Of a stretch of DNA of 54,046 nt, positions 7,525-16,245 are shown in pieces. The translations under genes and the position numbers were made by a program. How positions within the stretch are numbered: the stretch's first letter is position 1; every line of letters starts with the position of its first letter. The notes beneath the pieces are model-generated. The model did no database searches and was not told the DNA's origin. It was given only the letters and a program-made list of their open reading frames with translations. The stretch is from Pseudoalteromonas arctica (GTDB taxonomy: Bacteria; Pseudomonadota; Gammaproteobacteria; Enterobacterales; Alteromonadaceae), in assembly GCF_012927645.1 (NCBI RefSeq), contig NZ_JABBMT010000026.1, positions 1-54,046 on the forward strand. The letters run 5' to 3'.

Positions 7525-8675
7525 GCGATGGCCTTTTGTAAGCTAGCCACAAGCAGAGCTATATCGTCATGGGTGTGGGCTGCACTTAAAGTGATACGCA
7601 AACGCGAGGTATTGTGTAAAACAGTTGGCGGGCGAATAGCCGTTAGCCAAATGCCCTGCTGCTTTAGTTGCTCACTGGCTTTTAACGTTTGCTCGGCGCA
7701 ACCTAAAACGATTGGCTGAATCGCGGTATTAGAGTCCATTAGTGCAATGTGCTGCTCTTTTGCTAGGCGTTTAAACAGCGCAATATTGGCGTTTAATTTA
7801 GCCCGCTTATCGTTAGCATCTCTTATGCTTTTAATACGTGCTAAAGTATGAGAGGCAATAAACGGTGACATAGCGGTTGAATAGGTATAATCTCGATTAA
7901 ACTGCAGCATGTAATCTATAAAATGCTGCGAGCCTAATACACACGCCCCGCTACTAGCAACCGCTTTACCAAAGGTGATCACTAAAATATCTGGCATACA
8001 CGCTTCATTGATTAATGACTCACAACTGCCCAACCCGGTTTTACCCAGCGCACCAAAGCCATGAGCGTCGTCTATCATTAACCAGGCATTATGCTGCTTT
8101 GCTAAAGCGAATAGCGCTTTAATTGGCGCGGTATCGCCATCCATGGAGAACACGCCTTCAGAAATTATGAGCTTATTGCGCGCTTTTGATTTTTCTAACC
8201 GTGAACGGAGATGATTTATATCGTTATGGTTAAAACGTATTAAGGCCGCGTTAGCGTGTAATGCGCCATCAATTAAACTGGCATGGTTTAACTTATCTTG
8301 AAAAATAGCACTGTGTTGCGCTGTCGCTTTATCTTGAAATAAGGCTTTAATAACACTGCTATTTGCGCTAAAGCCCGAATTAAAAAGCATCCCAGCTTGA
8401 TAACCCAAAGCATTACATAAAGCTTGCTCAAGCGCTTGCTGTGGTTGTTGGTAACCCGTAACTAATGCTGAGCTATGGCTACCTAACAATAGTGAGCTGG
8501 TTAACTCCACTGGTGAATCACCAAACCCTAAGTAATCATTACTCGCAAAGTTAAGGTGGCTTTTATCATTAACCGTGATTGTGCGCGCCGTTGCGCTTTG
8601 TACTATATAACGTTTACGCTGCAACTGCTGTGCTTTGCGCTCATCTAAATGGGTGCTTATAAATTCAAATGACAT
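7521..8675 (-). CDS. bioF: 8-amino-7-oxononanoate synthase
   Basis: PLP enzyme joining pimeloyl-ACP/CoA and L-alanine to give 8-amino-7-oxononanoate. The frame extends to a TTG at 8693, but the ATG at 8675 gives MSFEFISTHLDERKAQQ, which aligns with the usual N-terminus and makes 384 residues. FASNDYLGFG is the substrate-loop signature, DDAHGFGALG holds the PLP-stacking Asp/His and TFGKAVASSGA holds the Schiff-base lysine. It is the second gene of the bio operon and overlaps bioC by ATGA. Confidence 0.95.
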   Translation of the reverse strand: MSFEFISTHLDERKAQQLQRKRYIVQSATARTITVNDKSHLNFASNDYLGFGDSPVELTSSLLLGSHSSALVTGYQQPQQALEQALCNALGYQAGMLFNSGFSANSSVIKALFQDKATAQHSAIFQDKLNHASLIDGALHANAALIRFNHNDINHLRSRLEKSKARNKLIISEGVFSMDGDTAPIKALFALAKQHNAWLMIDDAHGFGALGKTGLGSCESLINEACMPDILVITFGKAVASSGACVLGSQHFIDYMLQFNRDYTYSTAMSPFIASHTLARIKSIRDANDKRAKLNANIALFKRLAKEQHIALMDSNTAIQPIVLGCAEQTLKASEQLKQQGIWLTAIRPPTVLHNTSRLRITLSAAHTHDDIALLVASLQKAIA

Positions 8676-8729
8676 AAATGCTCTAACCTTCAACGCGATA
8701 CTCTAAACTATTCCCTATTACTGAGCGCT

Positions 8730-9770
8730 TTACGCTTCGTAAAACATCTCTGAGGTTGCTTTATCTGCGACCGCTGACGATAACGATGCTTCATAGGCTT
8801 CGTCTGAATAATCATGGCGTTTTTCAGGGTTCATGCCTAATTTTTTGATCAAATTCATATCCGCATCAGCTTCTGGATTTTCTGTGGTTAATAACTTATC
8901 ACCATAGAATATTGAATTAGCACCGGCAAAAAAGCACATTGATTGCATTTGTTCATTCATTGCATTGCGCCCTGCTGATAACCGCACATAACTGTGTGGC
9001 ATCATAATACGCGCTGTGGCAATGGTACGAATAAACTCAAAGTGATCTAAGTCGTCAACGTTCTCCAGTGGCGTGCCTTTTACTTTTACTAGCATGTTAA
9101 TTGGCACACTTTCTGGTTGTTGCGGTAGATTAGCAAGCTGCATCAATAAACCAAATCTGTCGGCTGCTTGTTCACCCATACCCACAATACCGCCAGAGCA
9201 CACTTTCATACCGGCATCACGTACATTACCTATTGTATCGAGACGGTCTTGAAATGTACGGGTAGTGATAATTTGCTCATAGTATTCTGGCGAGGTATCA
9301 AGGTTATGGTTGTAATAATCAAGACCTGCATCGCGCAGCGCATGAGCCTTTTGATTATCCAACATACCCAATGTCATACAGGTTTCAAGGCCGAGCTCTT
9401 TAACTTCTTTAACCATTTGCGAAATATACGGCATGTCTCGGTCTTTAGGATCAGACCATGCAGCGCCCATACAAAAACGGGTTGCGCCTTTTTGTTTTGC
9501 TAAGCGTGCTTGTTCAACTACTTTTTCAACTTCAAGCAGACGTTCGCGTTCTAAATCAGTTTTATAGTGGCCCGATTGTGGGCAATATTTACAGTCTTCT
9601 GGACAAGCGCCGGTTTTAATTGATAGTAAAGTAGATATTTGCACTTCATTAGGATTAAAATTAGCACGATGTACAGACGCGGCTTTAAACAATAAATCGT
9701 TAAACGGCATTTCAAATAAAGCTTTTACTTCTTTATGTGTCCAATCGTGGCGAACAGCTGCAAACTCCAT
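8730..9770 (-). CDS. bioB: biotin synthase
   Basis: Radical SAM enzyme inserting sulfur into dethiobiotin. 346 residues. The 4Fe-4S/SAM motif is C56-x3-C60-x2-C63 ([12 protein letters not shown]). The [12 protein letters not shown] segment and [11 protein letters not shown] are typical, and the conserved arginine of the 2Fe-2S site lies in VRLSAGR. The ATG at 9770 has AGAGAGAA upstream. It is the first gene of bioBFCD, read from a promoter that overlaps the BirA operator. Confidence 0.97.
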   Translation of the reverse strand: MEFAAVRHDWTHKEVKALFEMPFNDLLFKAASVHRANFNPNEVQISTLLSIKTGACPEDCKYCPQSGHYKTDLERERLLEVEKVVEQARLAKQKGATRFCMGAAWSDPKDRDMPYISQMVKEVKELGLETCMTLGMLDNQKAHALRDAGLDYYNHNLDTSPEYYEQIITTRTFQDRLDTIGNVRDAGMKVCSGGIVGMGEQAADRFGLLMQLANLPQQPESVPINMLVKVKGTPLENVDDLDHFEFIRTIATARIMMPHSYVRLSAGRNAMNEQMQSMCFFAGANSIFYGDKLLTTENPEADADMNLIKKLGMNPEKRHDYSDEAYEASLSSAVADKATSEMFYEA

Positions 9771-9803
9771 AATTCTCTCTTTTTATTTTTCATGACGGTG
9801 ATA

Positions 9804-9865
9804 TTGGCTTAGTCTACGACTTGACGTAACATTGTCAACGAACCAAGCAATCATTAAGTTTACAA
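9804..9865. promoter_or_regulatory. BirA operator and divergent bioB/bioA promoters
   Basis: TTGTCAACG (9832-9840), a 16-base spacer and AGTTTACAA (9857-9865) match the BirA operator TTGTAAACC-N16-GGTTTACAA at 7/9 and 8/9 positions. For bioB (minus strand) TTGACA (9838-9833), 16 bases and TAGACT (9816-9811) form a promoter whose -35 lies in the left half-site. For bioA (plus strand) TTGGCT (9804-9809), 17 bases and TAACAT (9827-9832) would start transcription inside the operator. Holo-BirA binding would block both directions, as in E. coli. Promoter calls are by eye. Confidence 0.75.
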
Positions 9866-11155
9866 ATGAACAATAAGCACACGATAGACCTTGATTTTGA
9901 TCGCCACCATATATGGCACCCGTATACATCAATGACGCAACCTTTGCCCGTTTACCCTGTAAGTCACACACAGGATAATCGTATTTTTTTAGCCACAGGT
10001 GAAGTGCTAATCGATGGCATGGCTTCTTGGTGGAGCGCTATACACGGTTACGGCCACCCAGTATTAAAAAATGCTGCAATCGAGCAAGTAGATAAAATGA
10101 GTCATGTGATGTTTGGTGGCTTAACCCACGCACCAGCTGTAGAGCTGTGTAAAAAGCTCGTTGAGATCACGCCAAGCACACTGCAAAAAGTGTTTTTAGC
10201 AGATAGCGGCTCAGTGTGTGTTGAAGTAGCAATAAAAATGGCTTTGCAATATTGGCTAAGCCAAGGTATTACCAGCAAACAAAAACTGATGACACCGTTA
10301 AAGGGCTATCATGGCGATACCTTTGCAGCAATGAGTGTTTGTGATCCAATTAACTCAATGCACTCACTATACCAAGGTTTTTTACCAGAGCATGTGTTTG
10401 TCCCTGCCCCAAAAAGCCAATTTGGGCAAAGCTTTGACCCACAAGAAGCGCATACCCTAACTCAGTATTTTAAAGAGCACCATCAACACATTGCAGCCTT
10501 TATTATTGAGCCAATGGTACAAAATGCTGGGGGAATGAACTTTTATCACCCTGAATATTTAAAAACCGCTCGTAAGTTGTGCACAGACTATGACGTACTG
10601 TTAATTTGTGATGAAATCGCCACAGGGTTTGGCCGCACAGGTAAATTATTTGCCGTAGAACATGCTGAGATTGAGCCAGATATTTTATGCATAGGTAAAG
10701 CGTTAACTGGCGGCATGATGACCTTATCAGCCACCTTAACCACAGATAAAATTGCCAGTGGTATCAGCGAAGGTGAAGCTGGGGTATTAATGCATGGCCC
10801 TACTTTTATGGGTAATCCATTGGCCTGCGCAGTGGCGTGTGCGAGTATTGATTTATTACTTGAACAAGATTGGCAAGCGCAAATAAGCCACCTAAACGAT
10901 GCGCTGCAAACATTACAGCGTTGCAGTGAGCTTGAGCAGGTTGTTGAGGTAAGAACACTGGGTGCAATTGGTGTCGTTGAGCTTGATAGTGTAATTGATG
11001 TTGCCAAGATCCAAGCTTTTTTCATCAGCCAACATGTCTGGATCCGCCCATTTGGTAAGCTTATCTATTTAATGCCACCGTATATAAGCAGTGAAGAGGA
11101 TATAACCATATTGGCAAATGCGATATACGACGCTATCGCGGGCAAACATTTCTGA
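9866..11155 (+). CDS. bioA: adenosylmethionine-8-amino-7-oxononanoate aminotransferase
   Basis: PLP aminotransferase that uses SAM as amino donor to make 7,8-diaminopelargonate. 429 residues. HIWHPYTSMTQPLPVYPV near the N-terminus is diagnostic. GYHGDT is the phosphate-binding block, ICDEIATGFGRTG carries the PLP Asp249 and Lys278 (CIGKALTGG) is the Schiff-base lysine. The ATG at 9866 directly abuts the BirA half-site, and no Shine-Dalgarno sequence fits in front of it, yet no later in-frame start precedes the conserved block. Divergent from bioB. Confidence 0.95.
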   Translation: MNNKHTIDLDFDRHHIWHPYTSMTQPLPVYPVSHTQDNRIFLATGEVLIDGMASWWSAIHGYGHPVLKNAAIEQVDKMSHVMFGGLTHAPAVELCKKLVEITPSTLQKVFLADSGSVCVEVAIKMALQYWLSQGITSKQKLMTPLKGYHGDTFAAMSVCDPINSMHSLYQGFLPEHVFVPAPKSQFGQSFDPQEAHTLTQYFKEHHQHIAAFIIEPMVQNAGGMNFYHPEYLKTARKLCTDYDVLLICDEIATGFGRTGKLFAVEHAEIEPDILCIGKALTGGMMTLSATLTTDKIASGISEGEAGVLMHGPTFMGNPLACAVACASIDLLLEQDWQAQISHLNDALQTLQRCSELEQVVEVRTLGAIGVVELDSVIDVAKIQAFFISQHVWIRPFGKLIYLMPPYISSEEDITILANAIYDAIAGKHF

Positions 11156-11208
11156 GCATATATTACTGTTCAAGTATGAGTGAGCAAGTATTACTGATAA
11201 AGCCAGCC

Positions 11209-11230
11209 CCCAAACTACAACGAGTTTGGG
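11209..11230. terminator. hairpin between bioA and the convergent kinase gene
   Basis: CCCAAACT and AGTTTGGG form a perfect 8-bp stem around six bases. No U-run follows on either strand, so its role as a terminator is uncertain. Confidence 0.4.
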
Positions 11231-11236
11231 TGAGTG

Positions 11237-11671
11237 TTACCACTCAAACATATAAGCCATTTTGCTGATCATTTTCAGTGGAATATTATGGCTATTACGT
11301 TTGGCATACAGGTGCTGCATTGATTTGTCTTTCACTTCACCCACTATCACTTCTTTAACTTGGTAACCAAGGGCAACAGCTGCTTGGCTATAAGCAATAA
11401 ATTCCCATTTTTTAATATTGGTGTTATCAACAATGATAAGAGGAATTTCTTGCGCCAACGCATTTATAAAACGGGCTAAATTCAAATTGTGGTATTGCGA
11501 CAGCTTAAACTTATCAAACTGATAGTCACCCTGTTCATTATAAAAATAATCATCGGTCGAACAAATTAAGTATTGGCTTTGATCGCCCGCAACCATTTCA
11601 TCGGCTAGGTTTTGTGCATAATAAGACTTACCGCACCCTGGTAAACCACGTAAAATAAAGACTTGTTTCAT
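11237..11671 (-). CDS. AAA_33-type P-loop ATPase/kinase
   Basis: 144 residues, close to the minimal P-loop kinase fold. Walker A is RGLPGCGKSYYA (8-19), followed by CSTDDYFYNEQGDYQFD and the Walker-B-like LIIVDNTNIKKWE, then a lid-type HNIPLKMISKMAYMFEW end. This pattern matches the polynucleotide-kinase-like N-terminal domain of N4BP2 and bacterial AAA_33 proteins, which suggests phosphorylation of a nucleic acid end or small molecule. The substrate is unknown. Monocistronic, with a weak ribosome site (AGGT) before ATG 11671. Confidence 0.8.
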   Translation of the reverse strand: MKQVFILRGLPGCGKSYYAQNLADEMVAGDQSQYLICSTDDYFYNEQGDYQFDKFKLSQYHNLNLARFINALAQEIPLIIVDNTNIKKWEFIAYSQAAVALGYQVKEVIVGEVKDKSMQHLYAKRNSHNIPLKMISKMAYMFEW

Positions 11672-11692
11672 AATACCTATATATTTAGCAAG

Positions 11693-11721
11693 TTAATTTA
11701 ATTATCGTAATTTCGTATAAT
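11693..11721 (+). promoter_or_regulatory. putative asnS promoter
   Basis: TTAATT (11693-11698), a 17-base spacer and a perfect TATAAT (11716-11721). Transcription would start near 11728 and give a leader of about 230 bases containing a large hairpin. Confidence 0.5.
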
Positions 11722-11855
11722 GCCACAAAACCCGTTTTGATCGCAGTGAAAATCACCTTTAAATTATGATCTAGGTTGTTTTTTATCACAAAAAATAAAA
11801 GTTGCCGGTTTTTTAGCGACAAAAATCATAAAAATGCAAAAGAATAAGCAAAGAG

Positions 11856-11894
11856 TTACCTTTGAATGTTTTTTTATTTTACATTCAAAGGTAA
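11856..11894 (+). promoter_or_regulatory. 14-bp perfect inverted repeat in the asnS leader
   Basis: TTACCTTTGAATGT (11856-11869) pairs exactly with 11881-11894 around an 11-base T-rich loop. A second small hairpin, GTGCG-ATAA-CGCAC, follows at 11909-11922. No U-run follows the large stem, so it is not a simple terminator. It may be an attenuation or mRNA stability element, or a protein-binding dyad, for asnS. Confidence 0.45.
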
Positions 11895-11958
11895 GATACA
11901 CCGTTCAAGTGCGATAACGCACATATTAATGTAGGCAACTTATATCATTGGAGTGAAG

Positions 11959-13356
11959 ATGAGCCACTTAGCGATTTCAGAGCTATTAAAAGGCAAGGTT
12001 GCGGTAGACAGCCAAGTAACAATTAAAGGCTGGATCCGTACTCGCCGCGATTCAAAAGCAGGAATTTCATTTTTAGCCGTTCATGACGGTTCGTGTTTTG
12101 ATCCAATTCAGGCGGTAGTACCTAATTCACTTAATAATTATGATGAAGTTACTAGCCTAACAGCCGGTTGCTCCGTGTCAGTTACCGGTGTTTTAGTACA
12201 ATCAGCAGGCCAAGGTCAATCTTTCGAAATTCAAGCAAATAGCGTACAAGTGCTAGGCTGGGTAGAAAACCCAGACTCATACCCAATGTCGGCAAAACGC
12301 CACAGCATTGAGTATTTACGTGAGCACGCTCACCTTCGCCCACGGACCAACATGATTGGCGCGGTAACACGTGTACGTAACTGTTTAGCGCAAGCTATTC
12401 ACCGCTTCTACCATGAGCAAGGTTATTACTGGATCAGCACGCCAATCATCACTGCAAGTGACTGTGAAGGTGCAGGCGAAATGTTCCGTGTATCAACGCT
12501 TGATATGCAAAACCTGCCGCGTACAGATAAAGGCGATGTTGATTACAGCGAAGATTTCTTCGGTAAAGAAGCATTTCTTACGGTATCAGGTCAATTAAAT
12601 GGTGAAACTTACGCCTCAGCGATGTCAAAAATTTACACTTTTGGCCCTACTTTCCGCGCTGAAAATTCAAATACTTCACGCCACTTGGCAGAGTTTTGGA
12701 TGGTCGAGCCTGAAGTTGCCTTTGCCGATTTAGAAGATATTGCCAAGCTTGCTGAAAACATGCTTAAATATGTGTTCAAAGCGGTACTTGAAGAACGTCG
12801 TGATGATATGGAATTTTTTGCGCAACGTGTTGAAAAAACAGCCATTACCCGTCTTGAAGAATTTGTTGAGAAAGACTTTGCACAAGTTGATTACACAGCT
12901 GCAGTGGAAATTCTTAAAAGCTGTGGTAAGAAATTTGAATACGCCGTTGAATGGGGTGTTGACTTACAGTCTGAGCACGAGCGTTATTTAGCTGAAGAAC
13001 ACTTTAAAGCACCAGTAGTTATTAAAAACTACCCGCGTGATATTAAAGCATTCTACATGCGCCAAAATGAAGACGGCAAAACTGTAGCTGCAATGGACGT
13101 TGTAGCACCAGGTATTGGCGAAATCATTGGTGGTTCACAACGTGAAGAGCGCCTTGATGTGCTTGATGCACGTTTAGAAGAAATGGGCTTGAATAAAGAA
13201 GACTACAGCTGGTATCGCGACCTACGTAAATACGGTTCAGTACCACACTCTGGTTTTGGCTTAGGTTTCGAACGTTTAGTTGCATATGTAACTGGTATGG
13301 GCAACGTACGTGACGTGATCGCCTTCCCACGTACCAAAGGCAGTGCTACTTACTAA
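11959..13356 (+). CDS. asnS: asparaginyl-tRNA synthetase
   Basis: Class IIb synthetase charging tRNA-Asn. From ATG 11959, which has GGAG 8 bases upstream, it is 465 residues (E. coli 466); a GTG two codons earlier is in frame but less likely. The N-terminal OB-fold anticodon-binding domain ([17 protein letters not shown]) covers about 1-105. Motif 2 is [21 protein letters not shown] in the middle of the catalytic domain. Motif 3 is [15 protein letters not shown] near the C-terminus. A single gene with a long leader and an intrinsic terminator. Confidence 0.98.
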   Translation: MSHLAISELLKGKVAVDSQVTIKGWIRTRRDSKAGISFLAVHDGSCFDPIQAVVPNSLNNYDEVTSLTAGCSVSVTGVLVQSAGQGQSFEIQANSVQVLGWVENPDSYPMSAKRHSIEYLREHAHLRPRTNMIGAVTRVRNCLAQAIHRFYHEQGYYWISTPIITASDCEGAGEMFRVSTLDMQNLPRTDKGDVDYSEDFFGKEAFLTVSGQLNGETYASAMSKIYTFGPTFRAENSNTSRHLAEFWMVEPEVAFADLEDIAKLAENMLKYVFKAVLEERRDDMEFFAQRVEKTAITRLEEFVEKDFAQVDYTAAVEILKSCGKKFEYAVEWGVDLQSEHERYLAEEHFKAPVVIKNYPRDIKAFYMRQNEDGKTVAAMDVVAPGIGEIIGGSQREERLDVLDARLEEMGLNKEDYSWYRDLRKYGSVPHSGFGLGFERLVAYVTGMGNVRDVIAFPRTKGSATY

Positions 13357-13389
13357 AATAAGTTGATGCTTACTGCAATAGATTACAGC

Positions 13390-13416
13390 AAAAGCCAACC
13401 TGAGGGTTGGCTTTTT
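13390..13416 (+). terminator. intrinsic terminator of asnS
   Basis: AAAAGCCAACC-TGAG-GGTTGGCTTTTTT: an 11-bp stem followed by a T-run, 34 bases after the asnS stop. Confidence 0.92.
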
Positions 13417-13556
13417 TAATACTTTTTTCAATAGAGAGTACCAGATCAAACCGGACTTGGCTTTGAGTTACAAAATCGACGCTTTTCCCTCAAGCCGGCT
13501 CTAATTGGCACCATGTCGAATGTTGGTAACATAATCATCACTAATGCTTAATGTAT

Positions 13557-14408
13557 CTATGATAAATTGTTTAAAAAATCAATAACGTCCTCTTGTAAGT
13601 CACAATACTCATCATCATTCATATGAAGTACACCTAAGATTTTTGATTCTATAACCCCCCACTGTGATATAGGCGAGCCTCGTCTGAGCATATTGACTAA
13701 ATTTTCAGACATTTTCAAAATAGCAAAGCAGATTTTCTCGTCTGTATCTGTCACCTCAGCAAGAATAGCGACATTGTGGTGATTGAGAATTAATTGACAT
13801 ATCTCTTTTGGTAGATGCCAGCTATTAGCAAAATAATAGCCAACAACTGCATGGTTTGTTTTATATAAACGCTCTTCAATCTCAATAATAGTTTCTTTGT
13901 CTGTTTGATTAGCACAGTGCAAAGCGGTTAAGTAATTATCATATTTAATTGCCATAGGAGGCACACCGCAATCATGAAAAAGCCCAAGCGTATACAAAGG
14001 CTCTAGGGCTATTTGTTTTTTAAGACGCTGACCTATCATCATATTTACATTAGCAATTTCGGTTGATGTATCCCAAAATCTTTCTAAGCTAATGCAGCTG
14101 TTCTCAGTTGCAAACATTTCTTTTAATTTCAAGCCCTGTACAAGCGCATTGACTCCGTCCCAACCAAGAAACATCACAGCTTGCTTTATATCAGCCACAG
14201 TACGAGACAAACCATAAGCAGGGGAATTTATTATTTTTAGTATTGCTGATGAAATCGCTAAATCCTTTACCACTACCTTAGCGGCATCAGCAATAGGCGC
14301 ATCGCCAGTTGCTATTAAATTTTGTAACTCAGTTAATATTTCGGGTTTAGGGGGAATAATAAAATTTCTATTTATATCTTTCAGTATTTGTTCGTTTATC
14401 TCAATCAT
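13557..14408 (-). CDS. HDOD-domain signalling protein
   Basis: 283 residues from ATG 14408, chosen because AGGGAT lies 9 bases upstream; an in-frame ATG at 14438 has no ribosome site. The HDOD domain covers almost the whole protein: IPPKPEILTELQNLI, then ISSAILKIINSPAYGLSR, the KQAVMFLGWDGVNALV helix and LGLFHDCGVPPMA, where a full HD phosphodiesterase would have its metal site. HDOD proteins lack HD hydrolase activity and act as stand-alone regulatory modules in stress, motility or cell-cycle control. No output domain is attached. Monocistronic. Confidence 0.88.
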   Translation of the reverse strand: MIEINEQILKDINRNFIIPPKPEILTELQNLIATGDAPIADAAKVVVKDLAISSAILKIINSPAYGLSRTVADIKQAVMFLGWDGVNALVQGLKLKEMFATENSCISLERFWDTSTEIANVNMMIGQRLKKQIALEPLYTLGLFHDCGVPPMAIKYDNYLTALHCANQTDKETIIEIEERLYKTNHAVVGYYFANSWHLPKEICQLILNHHNVAILAEVTDTDEKICFAILKMSENLVNMLRRGSPISQWGVIESKILGVLHMNDDEYCDLQEDVIDFLNNLS

Positions 14409-14536
14409 GTATGTTTGATCCCTGAAGGTGCTTATCATTATAAGAACAAATAGATAATTAATAATAGAAGTTCATCGCAACTATGCCAACTAAAATAGTA
14501 AGTGCTATTTTATTAAGCAATTAAGCTATAAAAACA

Positions 14537-14564
14537 AAAACGGCAAGCCGAGGCTTGCCGTTTT
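14537..14564 (-). terminator. intrinsic terminator of the valine/isoleucine operon
   Basis: AAAACGGCAAGCC and GGCTTGCCGTTTT form a 13-bp stem. On the minus strand it is followed by a run of T residues, and it sits about 20 bases after the SDR stop. Confidence 0.88.
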
Positions 14565-14585
14565 ATTACACTTAAAAAAGGTTTC

Positions 14586-15347
14586 TTACAAACGAATACC
14601 GCCGTCAATCTCAACCACACGACCGGTGAAGAAGTCGTTTTCGATAATATACTGCGCTGTGTGCGCAATTTCATCCACTTCACCAAAACGCCCTACTGGC
14701 GTGACTGCAAGCATACGTTGCTTAGCTTCGGGTTTCATGGCGTCGGTCATATTAGTACGAATGACACCCGGGGCAATGGCGCCAACACGAATACCAAAAC
14801 GGCCAAGCTCTTTTGCCCAGCCAGTGGTCATCGCTACCACACCCGCTTTCGACGCAGCATAGTTAGTTTGACCAATGTTGCCAGCACGAGCAACACTCGA
14901 CATATTAACTATCACGCCGCCTTTACCCGATTCAATCATATGGCATGCAGCTTCACGCCCCGCTAAAAACACGCCGGTTAAGTTTACATCAATCACTGAC
15001 TTAAATTGATCAAGCGCCATTTTAGTAACCACTTTACCTTCTTTGGCTTTGATAAACATACCATCGCGTAAAATACCGGCATTATTTATCAATACACCAA
15101 TATGACCAAAATCGGCATTAATGGTATTAAAGGTATCAACCATAGCTTGTTCATCAGTCACATTAGCTACATAGGCTTTTACAGTTACACCATGTTGGCT
15201 AAGCTCAGCAACTGCATCATCTAACAGCGCTTGTTGCATATCAATTAACGCAATATTAGCACCAAGGACTGCAAGTTTATGCGCCATTGCAAATCCTAGG
15301 CCTTGCGCACCACCGGTGATCACCACGGTATTATTTTTAATTTCCAC
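14586..15347 (-). CDS. SDR dehydrogenase, probably 3-hydroxy-2-methylbutyryl-CoA dehydrogenase
   Basis: NAD(P)-dependent short-chain dehydrogenase, 253 residues, starting at a GTG (15347) with GGAG 8 bases upstream inside the mmsB end. The cofactor motif TGGAQGLG is at 11-18, NNAG in the middle, the catalytic Ser in VNMSSVARAG and the Tyr/Lys in TNYAASKAG. Sequence alone resembles FabG/PhaB/HSD17B10. As last gene of a valine/isoleucine operon, next to the 2-methylacetoacetyl-CoA-type thiolase, the isoleucine step is the best assignment. Corresponds to ivdG in Shewanella naming (from memory). Confidence 0.85.
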   Translation of the reverse strand: MEIKNNTVVITGGAQGLGFAMAHKLAVLGANIALIDMQQALLDDAVAELSQHGVTVKAYVANVTDEQAMVDTFNTINADFGHIGVLINNAGILRDGMFIKAKEGKVVTKMALDQFKSVIDVNLTGVFLAGREAACHMIESGKGGVIVNMSSVARAGNIGQTNYAASKAGVVAMTTGWAKELGRFGIRVGAIAPGVIRTNMTDAMKPEAKQRMLAVTPVGRFGEVDEIAHTAQYIIENDFFTGRVVEIDGGIRL

Positions 15348-15350
15348 CTG

Positions 15351-16241
15351 TTACTCCTTCGAGAATAATTTAAATATGGCGCTAAAGTCTTCGCTACCCG
15401 CACCTTGGTGTTGCAACATGGTATAAAGGTTTTTAGCCATTGACCCCATTGGGGTTGATGAATTACTTTGCTGCGCCGCTTCCATAGCAAGGCCTAAGTC
15501 TTTAGCCATTAAATCAACCATAAAGCCTGGTTTGTAATCATTACTCGCTGGGGTTGTGTCCATCACACCTGGACATGGGTTATATAATTCAAGTGTCCAG
15601 TTACGGCCCGAGCTGGCGGTCATAATATCGCTGAGCACTTTTGGATCTAGGCCGTTGTTAATACCCATTTGTAGTGCTTCGCTAGTGCCTGCCATTAAAA
15701 TGCTTAACAGCATGTTATTACAAATTTTTGCTACTTGCCCTGCGCCAATATCACCTGCATGAAAGATATTTTTACCCATATCAGCAAGCACCGGTTGGGC
15801 CTTAGCAAACTGTTCATCGCCACCACCTACTATAAAGGTCAGTGTGCCAGCCGTTGCACCGGCAACACCACCTGATACCGGCGCGTCAACAAAGTCGATA
15901 CCGTGTTCACTCAACTCAGCGCCTACGTCGCGGGCTGATGCAGCATCAATCGTTGAGCAATCAATTACTAATGTTGACTTTGCTAAAATATGTACCAGCC
16001 CTGTCTCACCAAGGTAAAGCGACTTCACATGCTTACTTGCAGGTAGCATGCTGATCAACACATCAACATCACTTGCAGAGTGTTTAGCATCTATTGCGGC
16101 AATCGCCCCCTTGTTCGCCAAATCATTTACGACTGACTGGTTTAAATCAAACACTTTGACCTGATGACCCGCTTTAACTAAGTTCGCAGCCATTGGGCCG
16201 CCCATGTTACCTAAACCAATAAAACCAATAGAAAGTGACAT
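15351..16241 (-). CDS. mmsB: 3-hydroxyisobutyrate dehydrogenase
   Basis: Oxidises 3-hydroxyisobutyrate to methylmalonate semialdehyde in valine catabolism. 296 residues. The Rossmann motif GFIGLGNMGGPMAANL (6-21) is the beta-hydroxyacid dehydrogenase signature. The substrate block DAPVSGGVAGATAGTLT is in the middle and the catalytic lysine lies in GQVAKICNNM. AAGGAT precedes ATG 16241. Four bases separate it from the hydrolase gene, whose product is its substrate. Confidence 0.95.
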   Translation of the reverse strand: MSLSIGFIGLGNMGGPMAANLVKAGHQVKVFDLNQSVVNDLANKGAIAAIDAKHSASDVDVLISMLPASKHVKSLYLGETGLVHILAKSTLVIDCSTIDAASARDVGAELSEHGIDFVDAPVSGGVAGATAGTLTFIVGGGDEQFAKAQPVLADMGKNIFHAGDIGAGQVAKICNNMLLSILMAGTSEALQMGINNGLDPKVLSDIMTASSGRNWTLELYNPCPGVMDTTPASNDYKPGFMVDLMAKDLGLAMEAAQQSNSSTPMGSMAKNLYTMLQHQGAGSEDFSAIFKLFSKE

Positions 16242-16245
16242 AACA

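Noticed and set aside
9771..9865. Riboswitch upstream of bioB
   Set aside because: The spacer is too short and matches a BirA operator with divergent promoters; no structured RNA is apparent.
11856..11894. Rho-independent terminator upstream of asnS
   Set aside because: The stem is followed by GATACACCG rather than a U-run.
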